From NCBI GenBank assembly GCA_019635015.1, contig JAHCAG010000020.1, positions 1-56,198 on the forward strand: a stretch of DNA of 56,198 bases, in the 5' to 3' direction. The notes under the pieces are model-generated. The model searched no databases, was not told where the DNA came from, and saw only the letters and a list, made by a program, of their open reading frames with translations. Numbering within the stretch: the first letter of the stretch is position 1; every line of letters starts with the position of its first letter. Source of the stretch: Burkholderiales bacterium (GTDB taxonomy: Bacteria > Pseudomonadota > Gammaproteobacteria > Burkholderiales > SG8-41). The position numbers and the translations under genes are program-made. Below, piece by piece: positions 9,767 to 18,514 of the stretch.

Positions 9767-10543
9767 TCAGGCGCGCAGGTGCGCCGTCGCCTCTTCCTCC
9801 GCCCGCTGCTTGATCTCGTAGGCCATCGGGTTTTTCATTTCCTCGAGGATGTGGCCGACCAGGCCGATCGCGCGCGCCAGCACACCGATGCCGCGGACGA
9901 TTTTCCACGGCAGCTGCAGTTCGCTGGCAATCGCGCCGATGGCGCCGGTGGCGTTGACCGGCAGTGACTTGCCGTACACCTTCTCGGCCTGTTCGCCGAC
10001 CTTCCGCATCAGCTTCACGTAGGGCCCGTCGTAACCCTGTTCGGCGGCGATCTGGAACAGCCGCGGCGCGCGCGGGTCGACCGGCTTGTGCAGCGTGTGG
10101 CCGATGCCGGGTACGATCTGTTTGCGGCTCCTGAACCTTTCGACGATCTCGGCGGCCAGTTTGTCGAGGTCGGCGTCGACCTTCGGGTCGGGCAGGGCTT
10201 CCTGCAGCATGCGCGCCGCGGTTTCCATGCTTCCGACAAAAACACTGCCCAGTCCGCAGAGGCCGGCGGCGACGGCAGCCTGCATGGCCTCCGGCGCCCC
10301 GGTGTAGGTCATGCGTGCGGCGATCGAGCTCGGCGTCAGGCCGTGTTCGACCAGTGTCACCGCGATGGCGTTGAACATCACCGATTCGCGCGGCGTCGGC
10401 AGACGGTCGGTCATTTCGAGGAAGGCCATGTCGCCCAGCGACAGCTTGCCGAGGATGTCGGTGCAGAGGTCATGGTCCTTGACGGTGATGCGGTCGACGG
10501 CGCTCCAGGCGATGTCGGTGCGGATGGATTTGCGTTTGGGCAT
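9767..10543 (-). CDS. Citryl-CoA lyase-like short citrate-synthase-family protein
   Basis: About 258 residues, corresponding only to the C-terminal part of citrate synthase, as in stand-alone citryl-CoA lyases and the C-terminus of ATP-citrate lyase. The signature GIGHTLHKPVDPRAPRLF corresponds to the citrate synthase GxGHxxxKxxDPR motif. LVEHGLTPSSIAARMTYTGAPEA and AAVAAGLCGLGSVFVGSMETAARMLQ regions match the lyase family. ATG 10543 (MPKRKSI) is chosen because GGGGAAA lies just upstream; a TTG 30 bp earlier is possible. It is divergent from an MmgE/PrpD gene with a 131-bp shared promoter region. Cleavage of a citryl-CoA-like thioester to acetyl-CoA plus a 2-oxo acid is inferred from the family. 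Confidence 0.75.
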   Translation of the reverse strand: MPKRKSIRTDIAWSAVDRITVKDHDLCTDILGKLSLGDMAFLEMTDRLPTPRESVMFNAIAVTLVEHGLTPSSIAARMTYTGAPEAMQAAVAAGLCGLGSVFVGSMETAARMLQEALPDPKVDADLDKLAAEIVERFRSRKQIVPGIGHTLHKPVDPRAPRLFQIAAEQGYDGPYVKLMRKVGEQAEKVYGKSLPVNATGAIGAIASELQLPWKIVRGIGVLARAIGLVGHILEEMKNPMAYEIKQRAEEEATAHLRA

Positions 10544-10674
10544 GGCTGTTTCCCCGGGGTTGATGTGGCTCAAGGTTGTCGCCGATAACCCCGGGCTGGA
10601 CAGATTTCCGGAGGTCGGACGGATGGTTTCATTCTAAAATGACGGCTCTTTCCGCGCACCATCCGGAGTCCATC

Positions 10675-12072
10675 ATGCAAATGCCCGTCAAAAAAGACAT
10701 CCCGGCGACCGGCACCGGCCCGTCGCAGGTCCTGAGCCGTTTCCTTGCCTCGATCCGTTATGAAGACATCCCGCAGGCCGTGGTGGCACGCACCGAGGAA
10801 CTGTTCCTCGACTGGTTCGCCTCGGCACTGGCCGGCAAGGGCGCGCGGCCGGTGGAAACCATCAACGCTTTTGCCGCGGCAATGGGGCCGCTGGACGGCT
10901 GCGCCGAGAACCTGCTGACGCGCAAACGCACTTCGCCCTTCTTTGCAGCGTTGGTCAACGGCGCGGCCTCGCATTTTGTCGAGCAGGACGATCTGCACAA
11001 CAGTTCGGTACTGCATCCGGGCACGGTGGTGTTTCCCGCTGTGCTGGCTGCGGCGCAGGATACCGGTGCCAGCGGCAAGGAGCTGATTGCTGCTGCGGTG
11101 GCCGGTTACGAATGCGGCGTGCGCGTCGGAGAGTTCCTCGGCCGCTCGCACTACAAGGTGTTTCATACCACCGGCACCGCCGGCAAACTCGCGGCGGCGG
11201 CGGGTGTCGCTCATGTGCTGAAACTGGATGCGGCAGGGATGCAGCACTGCCTCGGTTCCGCAGGCACGATGGCCGCCGGCCTGTGGGAGTTCCTGCGCGA
11301 TGCCGCCGATTCGAAACAACTGCACACCGCGAAAGCGGCCGCTGACGGCCTGATGGCGGCGTATATCGCGCGTGACGGTTTCACCGGCGCGCATGCGATT
11401 TTTGAAGGCAAGCAGGGCATGGCCGCTGGCATGTCGAGCGATGCCGATGCGCGCTGGCTGACCGACGGCCTCGGCACGCGCTGGGCCACCGCCGAGACTT
11501 CGTTCAAGTTCCATGCCTCCTGCCGCCATACCCATCCTGCCGCCGATGCACTGCTCGGGCTGATGCAGCAGCACCAACTCAAGGCCGACGACATCGTCAA
11601 GGTCACGGCCCATGTGCACCAGGGCGCGATCGACGTGCTGGGCCCGGTGACCGACCCGCAGACCATCCATCAGTCGAAATTCTCGATGGGCTTCGTGCTG
11701 GCGCAGATTGCGGTGCTGGGCCGCGCAGGGCTGGCGGATTTCACAGAAAAATCGTTGAAAAACAAATATATACGTGATTTTCACGACCGCGTGAACATGG
11801 TTCTCGATGCCGAAGTCGATGGCGCATATCCGCGGCGCTGGCTGGGCCGGGTCTCGGTGCAGACCAGGGACGGCCGCAGCCTGGAATGCCGTGTTGATAC
11901 TCCCAAGGGTGATCCCGGCAACACGCTGTCGCGCGCTGAACTCGAGGACAAGGCGCAGCGCCTCGTCGCGTACTCGCAGGCGGCAACACCGGAAGAAGTT
12001 AAGGCGATCATCGCGCGCATCTGGCGGCTGCGCAATGAGAGCGGCGTCCGCGATTTCCTCGCCAGCCGCTGA
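10675..12072 (+). CDS. MmgE/PrpD family protein (first of two)
   Basis: Member of the MmgE/PrpD fold, which includes 2-methylcitrate dehydratase, cis-aconitate decarboxylase and iminodisuccinate epimerase. Features: helical N-terminal domain with LFLDWFASALAGKGARPV, conserved ASHFVEQDDLHNSSVLHPG around the active-site cleft, AAVAGYECGVRVGEFLGRSHY, FHTTGTAGKLAAAAG, and C-terminal KFHASCRHTHPAADALL. About 465 residues from ATG 10675, which has GGAG 8 bp upstream; an ATG 36 bp earlier is possible. Divergent from the citryl-CoA lyase-like gene, so both may act on related tri- or dicarboxylates. The substrate is unknown; true PrpD is less likely because no prpB or prpC is adjacent. Confidence 0.82.
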   Translation: MQMPVKKDIPATGTGPSQVLSRFLASIRYEDIPQAVVARTEELFLDWFASALAGKGARPVETINAFAAAMGPLDGCAENLLTRKRTSPFFAALVNGAASHFVEQDDLHNSSVLHPGTVVFPAVLAAAQDTGASGKELIAAAVAGYECGVRVGEFLGRSHYKVFHTTGTAGKLAAAAGVAHVLKLDAAGMQHCLGSAGTMAAGLWEFLRDAADSKQLHTAKAAADGLMAAYIARDGFTGAHAIFEGKQGMAAGMSSDADARWLTDGLGTRWATAETSFKFHASCRHTHPAADALLGLMQQHQLKADDIVKVTAHVHQGAIDVLGPVTDPQTIHQSKFSMGFVLAQIAVLGRAGLADFTEKSLKNKYIRDFHDRVNMVLDAEVDGAYPRRWLGRVSVQTRDGRSLECRVDTPKGDPGNTLSRAELEDKAQRLVAYSQAATPEEVKAIIARIWRLRNESGVRDFLASR

Positions 12073-12098
12073 ACACCATTTCCCCGAACCGTCATTCC

Positions 12099-13286
12099 GT
12101 GCGCCGTTTCCTGCCGCTCTTCGTCCTTGCGCTGGTCGCGGCGACGGTCATTTTTTTCGTCGCGCGCCCGAAACCTGTGGCAGTGCAGTTTGTCACCGCG
12201 ACCGCGGCTGACATCCAGACCAGCGTGGTCGCCAGCGGCCGCGTGCTGCCGCCGGCGCGGGTCGACATCGGCGCGACAATCACCGGCCGTGTCGAGACGG
12301 TGCGGGTGCGTGAAGGCGCACGCGTGGCGGCCGGCGAGGTGCTGGTCGAACTCGAGCAGCGCGAATTGAAGGCGGCCGTGGCGCAGGCGCAGGCGGCATT
12401 GCGGCGTGCCCAGGCCAGGGTCAGTTCGGTCCAGACGCTGGCCCTGCCGACGGCCGTGGCGGCGCAGCAGCAGGCACAGGCCAATCTCGCGCTTGCGGAG
12501 CGTGAAGCGCAGCGCGCGCGCGACCTGCTGGCGAAGGGTTTTGTCAGCCAGTCGCGCGTCGATGATGCCGAACGCCAGCTCGAGGTCGCGCGCAGCGCCC
12601 TGGCCGGCGCCCGTGCCCAGTCCGGTGCGCAGGCGGCCGGCGGCGCGGAGGCGCAGCAGGCGCAGAGCCAGCTGGTTGAAGCCGAAGCGGCGCTGCAGCT
12701 GGCGCAGGCCAGACTGGCGCAGGCGCTGATCCGTGCGCCAGAGGCCGGCGTGGTGCTGGAGCGGGTGATCGAGTCCGGCGACATCGCACAGCCCGGCCGG
12801 CGGATGATGACGCTCGCGCTCGACGGCGCGGCGCGGCTGATCGTGCAGGTCGACGAAAAGAACCTGCCGCTGATCAGGGCAGGCGCGGTGGCGACCGCGG
12901 CCGCCGATGCCTTCCCCAATGAGCGTTTCGATGCCATCGTCAACTACATCTCGCCCGGCATCGATGCCGCGCGCGGCACGGTGGAACTGCGTCTCGACGT
13001 GCCGAAACCGCCGGCCCTGCTCAAGTCCGACATGACGGTGGCCATTGACGTGCCGGGGCCGCTGCTGAAAAGCAGCATCATGCTGCCGGCGGAAGCGGTC
13101 CGCCAGCTGCAGACCGATGCGCCCTGGGTCCTGGTCGAGCGGGAGGGTCTCGCGGTGCGGGTGCCGGTGAAAACCGGTCTGCAGACCCAGGGCCGGGTGC
13201 TCATCAGTGACGGCATCCGGGCGGGTGAACGGGTGATCCTGTCCCGCGACCTCGAGGCCGGCACCCGCGTGCGCGGGCGGGAATGA
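12099..13286 (+). CDS. HlyD/DevB-type periplasmic adaptor subunit of an ABC exporter
   Basis: Membrane-fusion (adaptor) protein. An N-terminal membrane anchor covers residues 3-22 (FLPLFVLALVAATVIFFVA). A lipoyl-like half-motif follows (VVASGRVLPPARVDIGATIT), then a long Ala/Gln-rich coiled-coil hairpin (about residues 85-210) with heptad-like AQAQAALRRAQARV, and a beta-barrel/membrane-proximal domain. The start is GTG 12099, 27 bp after the preceding gene. It overlaps the permease gene by 4 bp (ATGA), so the three exporter genes are translationally coupled. The subunit probably links the inner-membrane permease to an outer-membrane channel; none is encoded nearby. The cargo is unknown. Confidence 0.88.
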   Translation: MRRFLPLFVLALVAATVIFFVARPKPVAVQFVTATAADIQTSVVASGRVLPPARVDIGATITGRVETVRVREGARVAAGEVLVELEQRELKAAVAQAQAALRRAQARVSSVQTLALPTAVAAQQQAQANLALAEREAQRARDLLAKGFVSQSRVDDAERQLEVARSALAGARAQSGAQAAGGAEAQQAQSQLVEAEAALQLAQARLAQALIRAPEAGVVLERVIESGDIAQPGRRMMTLALDGAARLIVQVDEKNLPLIRAGAVATAAADAFPNERFDAIVNYISPGIDAARGTVELRLDVPKPPALLKSDMTVAIDVPGPLLKSSIMLPAEAVRQLQTDAPWVLVEREGLAVRVPVKTGLQTQGRVLISDGIRAGERVILSRDLEAGTRVRGRE

Positions 13287-14506
13287 CCTTCGGTTTCGAA
13301 CTTGCCGTCGCGCTGCGTTTCCTGCGCGAGGGACGCATGCAGACCGCGCTGATCATCGGCGGCGCGGCGATCGGTGTTGCCGTGATTTTTTTCATCACCG
13401 CGGTGCTCACCGGTGTACAGGGCGACCTGATCAAGCGGGTCACCGGCGCCCAGCCCCATGTCGTGGTCAAGCCGCCGGAAGAAACCGTGGCGCCCCTGGT
13501 CGCCGGCAGCGGGGAGGCGTCGCGCCTGGCCTCGGTGCAGGCACGGCCGCAGCGCCTGACCACCATCGACGGCTGGCCGGCGCTGGCGCGTGCCACCGAA
13601 ATGACCGAAGGCGTCATTGCCGTGGCGCCGGTGGCCTCGGGTTCGGCACTGGGGATCAAGGGCGATGCCTCGCGTTCGGTCGTCATCGTCGGCACCGAGC
13701 TTGAACGTTATCTGCGCGTGGTGCGACTCGACGACAAGGTGAAGGCCGGCGTGCTGCAGCTCGATCCCGGCGATGCGCTGATCGGCATCGAGCTGGCGAA
13801 GGATCTTGGCGCGGTGCTCGGCGACCGTTTCCGCGTGCAGTCGGCATCAGGCGTCAGCGAGGTGTTCCGCATCCGCGCGCTGCTCGATCTCGGTTCCCGC
13901 GAACTCAACCGGCGTTACGTCTACACCGACCTGCGCGCCGCGCAGAGCCTGCTCGGCATTCCCGGCCGCATCACCAATCTCGACGCAGCGGTGCGCGACA
14001 TCATGCAGGCCGACATTGTCGCGGCGCGGCTGCGCGCCCAATCCGGCCAGTTGATCGAAAGCTGGATCCAGACCAACAACCAGGTGTTCACGGCGATCAA
14101 GAACCAGGACATCATGACCCTGCTTATCCGCTTTTTCATCACTGTCGTGGTCGCGCTGGGCATCGCCAGCGTGCTGGTGGTGTCGGTGGTGCAGAAACGC
14201 AAGGAGATCGGCATCCTGCGTGCGGTCGGCGCGACACGCCGGCAGATGCTGACCGTATTCCTGCTGCAGGGCGTGATCGTCGGTATCGGTGGCGCACTGC
14301 TCGGCTCCGGGCTGGGCCTGATGCTGGTGTCGCTGTTCAGCCGCATCCTGCGCAACTCGGAAGGCGAGGCGCTGTTTTCGCTGACTTTCGATTTCGGTTT
14401 GATCGGCATTGTGGTGCTTGCCGCGGCGCTGCTCGGACTGCTCGCCGCGGTGCTGCCGGCGCGCAACGCCGCGCGCCTTGATCCGGCGCAGGCGATCCGG
14501 GGCTGA
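13283..14506 (+). CDS. ABC exporter permease, DevC/MacB-type FtsX-like
   Basis: Inner-membrane permease of about 407 residues with a first membrane span at about residues 17-38. A large periplasmic domain follows, then three C-terminal spans (about 285-310, 330-355, 370-395) containing the FtsX/MacB signature QKRKEIGILRAVGATRRQML. The C-terminus ARNAARLDPAQAIRG is also classical. Unlike MacB it lacks the fused ATPase, which is encoded by the next gene. It begins within the adaptor stop codon (ATGA) and ends one base before the ATPase start. The split adaptor/permease/ATPase order matches DevBCA-like exporters. Confidence 0.9.
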   Translation: MTFGFELAVALRFLREGRMQTALIIGGAAIGVAVIFFITAVLTGVQGDLIKRVTGAQPHVVVKPPEETVAPLVAGSGEASRLASVQARPQRLTTIDGWPALARATEMTEGVIAVAPVASGSALGIKGDASRSVVIVGTELERYLRVVRLDDKVKAGVLQLDPGDALIGIELAKDLGAVLGDRFRVQSASGVSEVFRIRALLDLGSRELNRRYVYTDLRAAQSLLGIPGRITNLDAAVRDIMQADIVAARLRAQSGQLIESWIQTNNQVFTAIKNQDIMTLLIRFFITVVVALGIASVLVVSVVQKRKEIGILRAVGATRRQMLTVFLLQGVIVGIGGALLGSGLGLMLVSLFSRILRNSEGEALFSLTFDFGLIGIVVLAAALLGLLAAVLPARNAARLDPAQAIRG

Positions 14507-14507
14507 C

Positions 14508-15227
14508 ATGATGACCCGGCCGCTGGTCCGCCTGCAGGGGCTGCGCAAGACCTACAACGAAGGCCTGCCCAATGCCGAGGAGGTGCTGCACGGCATTGAC
14601 CTCGAGATCGCCCCCGGCGAATTCACCGCGCTGATCGGACCCTCTGGCTCCGGCAAAAGCACGCTGCTCAATGCACTGGGCCTGCTGGAGATCGCCTCCG
14701 GCGGCCGTTATGAACTCGCGGGGCGGGACGTCACGGTGTTCAATGACGACGAGCGCACACGGGCGCGGCATGAGGTGCTGGGTTTCATTTTCCAGTTCCA
14801 CCACCTGCTGCCGGCCTTCACTGCGCTGGAAAACGTCATGCTGCCGGGACTGATGCGGCCACGGGAAAGCGGCGGGCCGGAGGCGATCCGGCAGCGTGCC
14901 GCCGAACTGCTTGATGCGGTGGGGCTCGCCGATGCGATGGACAAGAAACCGCAGCAGCTCTCCGGCGGCATGCAGCAGCGGGTGGCGATCGCGCGTTCAC
15001 TGGTGCTGGACCCGCGGCTGGTGCTGGCGGATGAGCCGACGGGCAACCTCGATACACACACCAGCGACAGCATTTTCGAACTGCTGCGCCGTTTCAACCG
15101 CGAGTCCGGCACCGCGCTGCTGATCGTCACCCATGATCCGCGGCTGGCGGCGCGCTGCGACCGCATCGTCGAGCTGGTTGACGGACGGATTGCCGCAGAC
15201 CGGCCGAACACGCCGGCCGCCGCCTAG
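14508..15227 (+). CDS. ABC exporter ATP-binding protein, DevA/LolD/MacB type
   Basis: ATPase subunit of the exporter. Walker A is GPSGSGKS, the signature is [16 protein letters not shown], Walker B is [17 protein letters not shown], and the H-loop is [15 protein letters not shown]. The length (239 aa) and the TGNLD sequence place it in the MacB/LolD/DevA subfamily that works with FtsX-like permeases. The first of two adjacent ATGs (14508, 14511) is used. Its stop overlaps by 3 bp the stop of the convergent zinc-ribbon gene. Confidence 0.92.
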   Translation: MMTRPLVRLQGLRKTYNEGLPNAEEVLHGIDLEIAPGEFTALIGPSGSGKSTLLNALGLLEIASGGRYELAGRDVTVFNDDERTRARHEVLGFIFQFHHLLPAFTALENVMLPGLMRPRESGGPEAIRQRAAELLDAVGLADAMDKKPQQLSGGMQQRVAIARSLVLDPRLVLADEPTGNLDTHTSDSIFELLRRFNRESGTALLIVTHDPRLAARCDRIVELVDGRIAADRPNTPAAA

Positions 15228-15547
15228 TCCCCGGCAGTGCGCTCCCGCCCGCATTGCCAGCAGGCCGTGAACTGGCCTTCGATGGCTTCCTTGCAGTGCG
15301 GGCAGGTCCAGCCGCCACCGCCGTGGATGCGCCCCGGCGCGCTCTTGAGAAAATCCTTCAGCAACCGGTCGGTTTCCTCGAAGCGGGCATCATCGGTGAT
15401 CCAGACCGCGCAGAGGTCCACCGGCAGTTCTCCCCAGCCTCCTGCCAGCAGGTCGCCGCGGACCACGGCTTCGATGCCGTGGGATTCCAGGAAACCGCGG
15501 ATCAGGTGGGCCTCGGCGCCGTGCCGGGCATTGTGGACGCGTTTCAT
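15224..15547 (-). CDS. DUF2007-type protein with C-terminal zinc ribbon
   Basis: About 107 residues from ATG 15547 (MKRVHNARHGAEAHLIRGFL). The N-terminal half matches the DUF2007 'putative signal transducing protein' domain, with the pattern AEAHLIRGFLESHGIEAVVRG. The C-terminus has a CPHC...CWQC zinc ribbon (WTCPHCKEAIEGQFTACWQC). DUF2007 resembles the PII/ACT-like ferredoxin fold, but its ligand is unknown. Convergent with the exporter operon; there is no evident operon partner. Confidence 0.72.
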   Translation of the reverse strand: MKRVHNARHGAEAHLIRGFLESHGIEAVVRGDLLAGGWGELPVDLCAVWITDDARFEETDRLLKDFLKSAPGRIHGGGGWTCPHCKEAIEGQFTACWQCGRERTAGD

Positions 15548-15675
15548 GCCGGACCAGCCTAAGTCACACCCACGCACCATGCAAGCCCGGCGCAAGACCG
15601 GGCTCCGGGGGTAGGAGACCGCCGGGGGATACTGGTAACATCCCGCGTTTGACCCTAGGGGCGGGAGAAACAGTC

Positions 15676-16380
15676 ATGGCGGTATTGCGTGTGCTGAGCG
15701 CCGGGGCGGCCCAGGCCGTCTGCGAGCAGGTGATTGCGGGATTCGAGCGCGAGACCGGACATCGGGTCGAGGCGGCGTACGGCGCGGTCGGCGCGATGAA
15801 GGCGCGCATGGTCGGCGGCGAGCCGGTCGATGTGATCATCCTCAGCGCGCAACTGATCCAGGACCTGGTGTCCGGCGGGCTGGTCGCGGTGTCCTCGGTG
15901 ACCGACATCGGCAAGGTCGGCACCGGCGTCGCGGTGCGCGCCGGCACGCCGCTGCCGGAGGTGCGCAGCCGCGAGGCCCTGCGCGCCAACATCCTCGCCG
16001 CGTCGGTGATTGTCTGCCCGGATCCGGCGACGGCGACCGCCGGCAAGATCGTGATGAAGCTGATGGAACGGCTCGGCGTCGCTTCGCAGGTCGAGGACCG
16101 CATGCAGTTCTTCCCCAATGGCAATGCGGCGATGCACTGGCTTGCCGCGAGTAGCGGCAATTTCGAGCTCGGAATCACCCAGAACACGGAAATCCTGCCG
16201 ATCAAGGGTGTGACCTATGTCGGTCCGCTGCCCGACGAGTTCCAGATGAAAACCGTCTACACTGCGGGCATCGCCGCGCGTGCGACACAAGCCGAACTGG
16301 CACGCGAATTCCTGCGGCGGTTGATGGCGCCGGAATTCCGGCCCAGCCTGATCAGCGCGGGCTACGAGATCGATGCCTGA
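15676..16380 (+). CDS. ModA-like extracellular solute-binding-fold protein without signal peptide
   Basis: About 234 residues with the type-2 periplasmic-binding fold of the molybdate-binding (ModA) group: LRVLSAGAAQAVCEQVIAGF at the start, GAMKARMVGGEPVDVIILSA, GTGVAVRAGTPLPEVRS, and NFELGITQNTEILPIKGVTYVG. No hydrophobic signal peptide or lipobox precedes the domain; ATG 15676 (MAVLRVLSAG) starts at the first strand. The protein is therefore predicted cytoplasmic, or secreted by an unusual route. It sits 120 bp upstream of a tripartite tricarboxylate transporter on the same strand, and no ABC permease is nearby. It may be a ligand sensor or an enzyme-like derivative. The fold call is good; the role is open. 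Confidence 0.75.
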   Translation: MAVLRVLSAGAAQAVCEQVIAGFERETGHRVEAAYGAVGAMKARMVGGEPVDVIILSAQLIQDLVSGGLVAVSSVTDIGKVGTGVAVRAGTPLPEVRSREALRANILAASVIVCPDPATATAGKIVMKLMERLGVASQVEDRMQFFPNGNAAMHWLAASSGNFELGITQNTEILPIKGVTYVGPLPDEFQMKTVYTAGIAARATQAELAREFLRRLMAPEFRPSLISAGYEIDA

Positions 16381-16447
16381 AGCGGGAAGTTCACGCGCAA
16401 CGGCAGCTTCAACGAACCGGGTCTGAGCCCGGTCAAACCCAAAGGAC

Positions 16448-16477
16448 CGGCAGCGTGGCTGAACCGCCACGCTGCCG
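16448..16477. terminator. 12-bp perfect hairpin before tctB
   Basis: The arms CGGCAGCGTGGC and GCCACGCTGCCG are perfect complements around a 6-base loop (tgaacc). The hairpin ends 22 bp before the tctB ATG and just upstream of its Shine-Dalgarno sequence. There is no U-tract, so it is not a classical terminator for the preceding ModA-like gene. It may block 3' decay or tune tctB translation. Confidence 0.5.
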
Positions 16478-16499
16478 CCCTCCGCAGGAGGAGCAGGAC

Positions 16500-16952
16500 A
16501 TGAGGAGACTGAACGGGGACGTGTTGTCCGGCCTGGTACTGGTCGCGCTGGGCGTCTATGTCATCATCGAATCGCTCGGCTGGAACTACATGAGCGAGGA
16601 GGGACCGGGGCCGGGATTTTTCCCGCTCTGGTACGGCATCGCGATGGTCGTGCTGTCGCTGGCGCTGGTGCTGCGCTCGGCGACCAAACCGGAGCCCGGC
16701 GCACCGGCGGACTGGACCGCCATCGGCCGCGCGCTGCTGGCCTGGGCCGCATTCGCCGGCTGCGTCGCGCTGATGGAACCCATCGGCTTCCTGCTTTCAC
16801 TGGCGCTGCTGACCCTGTTCGTGGTCGCGGTGATGTACGGCCGGCCGCTGAAAATCGCGCTGGCGGCGGCCGTCGGCAATGCAGTCGTTTTCCACGTGCT
16901 GTTCGTGCTGGCTCTGGACCTGAGCCTGCCGGTCGGCCCTCTGGGGTTCTGA
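16500..16952 (+). CDS. tctB: Tripartite tricarboxylate transporter, small membrane subunit TctB
   Basis: About 150-residue membrane protein with four predicted spans (about residues 8-25, 42-60, 75-95 and 105-135). It has the TctB-family pattern GxGPGFFPLWYG (EEGPGPGFFPLWYGIAMVVL). It forms the transporter with TctA (large permease) and TctC (periplasmic receptor), driven by an ion gradient. ATG 16500 is preceded by AGGAGGAG. tctA starts one base after the stop, so the two are co-translated. Confidence 0.9.
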   Translation: MRRLNGDVLSGLVLVALGVYVIIESLGWNYMSEEGPGPGFFPLWYGIAMVVLSLALVLRSATKPEPGAPADWTAIGRALLAWAAFAGCVALMEPIGFLLSLALLTLFVVAVMYGRPLKIALAAAVGNAVVFHVLFVLALDLSLPVGPLGF

Positions 16953-16953
16953 C

Positions 16954-18465
16954 ATGGAAGCACTGATCGGTCTGGGCCAGGGGTTTGCGGTTGCGCTGCA
17001 GCCGATGAACCTCTTCTGGTGTTTCATCGGTGTTTTCCTCGGCACCGTGATCGGCGTGCTGCCCGGCCTCGGGCCGGCGGCAACGATCGCGATGCTGCTG
17101 CCGCTGACTTTCAACATGCCGCCCACCAGCGCGGTGATCATGCTTGCCGGCATCTATTACGGCGCGAAGTACGGCGGCTCGACCACCGCGATCCTGCTCA
17201 ATGTGCCCGGCGAATCGGCTTCCGTGGTGACCTGCCTCGACGGCTACCAGATGGCACGCAAGGGGCGCGGCGGCGCGGCGCTGGGCATTGCCGCGATATC
17301 GTCCTTCGTCGCCGGCACCGTCGGCGTTGTCGGCCTGATGCTGCTGGCGCCGCCGCTGGCGAAATTCGCGCTGACCTTCAGTTCTCCGGAATATTTTGCA
17401 CTGATGTCGCTGGGCCTGGCGATGGTCGTGCTGCTTGCCGGTGCATCGATGGTCAAGGCGCTGCTGGCGATGCTGGTCGGCCTGTGGATCGCCAGCATGG
17501 GCATCGACCTGTTCAGCGATTCCGCGCGTTTCACCTTCGGCACGGCGCACCTGCTTGACGGCATCGATTTCGTCGTAGTCGCCATCGGCGTGTTCGCGCT
17601 GGGCGAAGTGCTCGGCAACATGGAAAAGCGCGGGGAGGGCACGCTGCTGCCGGTGCCCAAGGGCCTGCGCAACCTGCTGCCGACCATGGCCGAACTCAAG
17701 GCCTGCCGTTTCGCCTTTGTCAACGGTTCGGTCATCGGCTTCATCATCGGTGTGCTGCCGGGTGCCGGCTCAACCATCGCCTCTTTCATCTCCTACGGAG
17801 TCGAGAAGGCGATGTCAAAACACCCGGAGAAATTCGGCACCGGCGTGCCCGAGGGTGTGGCGGCCCCGGAGGGTGCGAACAATTCGGAGACCGGCGGCTC
17901 GCTGGTGCCGCTGCTGACCCTGGGCATTCCGGGCTCGGGCACCACGGCCATCCTGCTCGCCGCCTTCATCCTGTGGGGGCTGCGCCCCGGGCCGCTGATG
18001 ATCCAGGACAACCCGGAACTGTTCTGGGGGCTGGTCGCCAGCATGTATGTCGGCAACGTGATGCTGCTGGTGCTCAACCTGCCGCTGATTCCGCTGTTCG
18101 CGCAGATCCTCAAGGTCCGCGAATACCTGCTGTATCCGATCATCTTCGGCATTTCCCTGGTCGGCGTGTACACGGTCTCGGGCAGCGTCTTCGACTGCGT
18201 GCTGCTGGCCGTATTCGGGCTGCTTGGTTACCTGATGCGGCGTCTCGACTATCCGTCGGCGCCGCTGATTCTCGGTCTGGTGCTCGGCAACCTGATGGAG
18301 CGCGCGCTGCGCCAGTCGCTGATGATGTCCAACGGCGACATGTCGATTTTCGTGTCTAGACCGATTTCCGCGACAATGCTATTTTTGGCCGTTGCCCTGC
18401 TGTGCCTGCCCATGTTCCGCAAGGTCAATTCATGGCGGATCAAGGCGATTGAAGAAAACGGTTGA
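16954..18465 (+). CDS. tctA: Tripartite tricarboxylate transporter, large permease TctA
   Basis: 503-residue permease with about 11-12 membrane spans. TctA signatures are present twice, as expected from its internal duplication: FIGVFLGTVIGVLPGLGPAAT near the N-terminus, and VNGSVIGFIIGVLPGAGSTIA in the middle. YYGAKYGGSTTAILLNVPGE and GGSLVPLLTLGIPGSGTTAI are the matching conserved loops. It imports a carboxylate delivered by the downstream TctC receptor. Substrates of such systems include citrate, other di-/tricarboxylates, terephthalate and sulfolactate; nothing in the sequence fixes it here. The MmgE/PrpD gene downstream suggests a branched or tricarboxylic acid. Confidence 0.93.
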   Translation: MEALIGLGQGFAVALQPMNLFWCFIGVFLGTVIGVLPGLGPAATIAMLLPLTFNMPPTSAVIMLAGIYYGAKYGGSTTAILLNVPGESASVVTCLDGYQMARKGRGGAALGIAAISSFVAGTVGVVGLMLLAPPLAKFALTFSSPEYFALMSLGLAMVVLLAGASMVKALLAMLVGLWIASMGIDLFSDSARFTFGTAHLLDGIDFVVVAIGVFALGEVLGNMEKRGEGTLLPVPKGLRNLLPTMAELKACRFAFVNGSVIGFIIGVLPGAGSTIASFISYGVEKAMSKHPEKFGTGVPEGVAAPEGANNSETGGSLVPLLTLGIPGSGTTAILLAAFILWGLRPGPLMIQDNPELFWGLVASMYVGNVMLLVLNLPLIPLFAQILKVREYLLYPIIFGISLVGVYTVSGSVFDCVLLAVFGLLGYLMRRLDYPSAPLILGLVLGNLMERALRQSLMMSNGDMSIFVSRPISATMLFLAVALLCLPMFRKVNSWRIKAIEENG

Positions 18466-18514
18466 CCCCGGAGCCGGGGCGATCCCTGTGGTGTTCATCG
18501 AGGAGGTATCAACA

